From the NCBI RefSeq assembly GCF_018861705.1, contig NZ_JAHLEC010000029.1:1-38811 (forward strand): a stretch of 38,811 nt of DNA, given 5' to 3'. Made by a program: the position numbers and the translations under genes. This document shows positions 37,360 to 38,811 of this stretch, in pieces. Positions within the stretch are counted from its first letter, which is position 1; each line of letters opens with the position of its first letter. Origin of the DNA: Clostridium psychrophilum. Its GTDB lineage: Bacteria; Bacillota; Clostridia; Clostridiales; Clostridiaceae. A model generated the notes under the pieces. The model worked only from the letters and a program-made list of their open reading frames with translations. It searched no databases and was not told the origin of the DNA.

Positions 37360-37642
37360 TTATAGGAAAAGTACCAAAAAAATGCAATCAATGATTGCTG
37401 TTATAAATGGTCCTAATGTCTTAAGTTTATTTTTGATTTTAATCCCCACAAACCCATCTAAAAATTGCACTATAATCATTCCAACAGAAGTTACAATCAT
37501 TATTTCTCTTGAAAAAATAAAAATAGGTACAATAGAGACACATAGTAAAGCAATTATCTTTACCTTTTGCGATGGCCTCAAAAGAAAATTCTAAACTAAC
37601 TACTGCACTTATTACCGTTATCGCCGCACAAGAATAATACAT
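37360..37642 (-). pseudogene. Small multi-span membrane protein, frameshifted
   Basis: A strong start (AAAGGAG, 6 bases, ATG at 37642) begins MYYSCAAITVISAVVSLEFSFEAIA, a membrane segment. About 25 codons in, the natural continuation shifts to another frame (KVKIIALLCVSIVPIFIF, MIIVQFLDGFVGIKIKN, LGPFITAIIDCIFLVLF), which holds three more hydrophobic segments and stops at 37360. Neither frame alone gives a sensible protein, so a small indel or short deletion near 37555-37580 has broken it. It looks like a four-span protein of about 100-130 residues; no name is given. Repeat copy C ends just upstream of its ribosome binding site. Confidence 0.65.
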
Positions 37643-37659
37643 ATCTCGCTCCTTTCAAA

Positions 37660-37731
37660 TTAGCAAATTCGCTTCGCTCATTAGAACCCCCGTTGGTAAT
37701 GAACAAATATAAATGCAATTTGTTTTGCTAA
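37660..37731. repeat. 72-bp palindromic dispersed repeat, copy C
   Basis: Bounded by TTAGCAAA and TTTTGCTAA; nearly identical to copy A at 18437-18509 in the same orientation, with only a few substitutions and one missing base. Stem-loop TCATTA / TAATGA is perfect here, enclosing GAACCCCCGTTGG. It stops about 8 bases upstream of the ribosome binding site of the broken membrane-protein gene, so it may alter its expression. Confidence 0.85.
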
Positions 37732-37868
37732 TGGTTTTAGCCACCTTCCTTTATATCTAATATCATCAAGTATCATATAAAAACATACAATTTGTTATCA
37801 ATATTATGCATCTGTTAAATCCATATGATATTATTCTTATTCAATACGATATGCTTATGTCTTAATTA

Positions 37869-38426
37869 CTATTTTTCATTTATATCTTCTTCTATCTTGT
37901 CACCTAAATGCCTTCCTGGTTGTGATTTAATATATGCTAATTTAACTCCTAATTTCAAATCATTAATTGGAATAAAGGTTTCATTTTCACTTTGAAAAAA
38001 AACACTATCTGCAATTTGAAAAGTACCTGAAACTAAATTGTTTTCATTTTTACCTTCCACTCTTTTAAACTCCCTTTTTTCCTGTTTTACCCTTCCTATA
38101 GCTATATACCTAAAAGACTCTTGGTCATAAACAGGAATTTTCATACCAGGTTCTAGCTCACTTAAGTAACAGGTCTTATTATTGCCTAAATATAAGTACT
38201 GATTTATGGCACCTAAATTAACTCTAAATGGACATGGCGGATAGGTTTCAGACTTCCTTGTTTCTGCCATTAATTTAATAAACCCATTTCCGGTATTTCC
38301 TACAAGAACTCCTTCTGTTGATGAAAGCACATCAATAAAGTCTACACATACACGAGTTCCTATACCTAAATCAGTAATATCTGATATCTCAAAATAATCA
38401 AACCCACTAAACCTATTATCACTCAT
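37869..38426 (-). CDS. Stand-alone C-terminal domain resembling 3-dehydroquinate synthase II
   Basis: 185 aa. The sequence follows the C-terminal half of 3-dehydroquinate synthase II (AroB-type II) proteins: GIGTRVCVDFIDVLSSTEGVLVG, CPFRVNLGAINQYL, KTCYLSELEPGMKI, then ValGly-type IGRVKQEKREF, FIPINDLKLGVKLAYI and a closing GRHLGDKIEE. The N-terminal half that carries the substrate-binding lysine region in the full enzyme is absent, yet there is a strong own start (GAAGGAGG, 6 bases, ATG at 38426), so it is a designed short protein rather than a truncation at this end. It overlaps the end of a 25-codon ORF by 8 bases. A role in shikimate synthesis is unlikely without the other half; it may be recruited to a specialised pathway. 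Confidence 0.65.
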   Translation of the reverse strand: MSDNRFSGFDYFEISDITDLGIGTRVCVDFIDVLSSTEGVLVGNTGNGFIKLMAETRKSETYPPCPFRVNLGAINQYLYLGNNKTCYLSELEPGMKIPVYDQESFRYIAIGRVKQEKREFKRVEGKNENNLVSGTFQIADSVFFQSENETFIPINDLKLGVKLAYIKSQPGRHLGDKIEEDINEK

Positions 38427-38496
38427 TAATATCCTCCTTCAATTTTGTTAAAACAGCCACATTATTGTTATTATTACATGAACATTTGAAACACAT
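38419..38496 (-). CDS. 25-codon Cys/Asn-rich peptide ORF overlapping the next gene
   Basis: ATG at 38496 gives MCFKCSC, then five Asn, a short VAVLTKL stretch and EDIN-E, stopping at TGA 38419-38421. The stop lies just inside the start of the 185-aa gene, an 8-base overlap typical of translational coupling, and the coding region contains that gene's ribosome binding site. The upstream ribosome site is weak (AAAGAGAATGG). Three Cys in seven residues could bind metal or be modified. It could be a leader or precursor peptide, or chance; no homology is claimed. Confidence 0.3.
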   Translation of the reverse strand: MCFKCSCNNNNNVAVLTKLKEDINE

Positions 38497-38604
38497 TTCT
38501 TATCCATTCTCTTTCACATAAAAAAATGCTGCATAACACTAAATTTCAATTTCTTGTTAGTATACTTTTTTCAAAACATTTACAAGAAGTTACTTTTTCT
38601 CTTC

Positions 38605-38721
38605 CTAAAACTCATCGTCTTCTTGAATTATTTTATTATTTGAAACTCTATATTTGAATCTATACGCAACAACATCCTCTGGATGTTCAAAAATAAAAGA
38701 ATACCCCCTTGTATAATCTAA
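38605..38721 (-). pseudogene. Coding-like remnant without a start codon
   Basis: A 38-codon frame runs LDYTRGYSFIFEHPEDVV, then AYRFKYRV and IIQEDDEF, ending in TAG at 38605. Composition is protein-like (balanced acidic, aromatic and basic residues), but the frame begins right after a TAA with no ATG/GTG/TTG; a GGGGG run near 38703 could serve a non-standard start. It looks like the 3' end of a gene broken or shifted further upstream. Family unknown. The rest of 38497-38811 shows nothing else. Confidence 0.35.
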
Positions 38722-38811
38722 TTATAAGTTTGATAAGAAACCTTCTTTAAATAATACGAATGATTTCTTACTTATCTTTATTAATGTTAATGTTTATTTT
38801 TATTCATTTCT

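Noticed and set aside
1-38811. CRISPR array, tRNA or rRNA
   Set aside because: No regularly spaced identical repeats and no tRNA-like cloverleaf or rRNA segments were seen.

Overview
The window is strongly AT-rich, with short intergenic gaps, GGAGG-type ribosome binding sites, frequent TTG/GTG starts and rho-independent hairpins. This fits a low-GC Firmicute, most likely a Clostridium relative; that placement is inference from base composition and protein style. No tRNA, rRNA, CRISPR array or phage structural gene was seen. Almost every gene belongs to a family found in defence islands: restriction, helicase, nuclease and ATPase genes, separated by small palindromic repeats.

Layout. (1) 79-849: Rpn-type nuclease broken by one in-frame TAA. 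(2) 1162-5361: McrB-like AAA+ ATPase plus DUF2357/PD-(D/E)XK partner, an apparently intact type IV (McrBC-like) system, divergent from (3) 5527-8295, an intact single-chain type IIG restriction-methyltransferase. (4) 8595-9950: unusual protein with an N-terminal zinc finger, a possible nuclease core and four HTH-like repeats. (5) 10032-11012: XRE regulator divergent from a NUDIX hydrolase, followed by the decayed tail of a DUF3427 helicase. (6) 11133-16699: minus-strand group of a PD-(D/E)XK/DUF5655 protein, a PLD-helicase-DUF3427 protein, a ParA ATPase and an unrecognised 168-aa protein. (7) 17193-20485: two 5'-truncated genes, an AAA_13 ATPase and a second DUF3427 helicase, joined head to head at a 73-bp palindromic repeat. 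(8) 21054-22739: Schlafen/AlbA_2-type ATP-binding protein. (9) 23220-25255: frameshifted Z1-domain ATPase. (10) 25870-36758: four-gene operon of PLD-SNF2 helicase, DUF4391 protein, type III Mod and type III Res. The helicase has an in-frame TGA, mod a one-base deletion, and res is interrupted by a 1,974-bp IS1595-type element carrying a membrane-protein passenger. (11) 37360-38811: broken small membrane protein, another copy of the palindromic repeat, and a stand-alone C-terminal 3-dehydroquinate-synthase-II-like domain overlapping a 25-codon Cys/Asn peptide ORF.

The intact genes suggest working type IV and type IIG defence, the PLD-helicase module and the Schlafen-like protein. At least seven other loci are broken by unrelated lesions, so this is an island under active turnover. 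The most notable points are the helicase/DUF4391/Mod/Res operon broken at three independent sites with every lesion reconstructable, the repeat at the junction of two half genes, three traces of DUF3427 helicases within 10 kb, and the zinc-finger/repeat protein.
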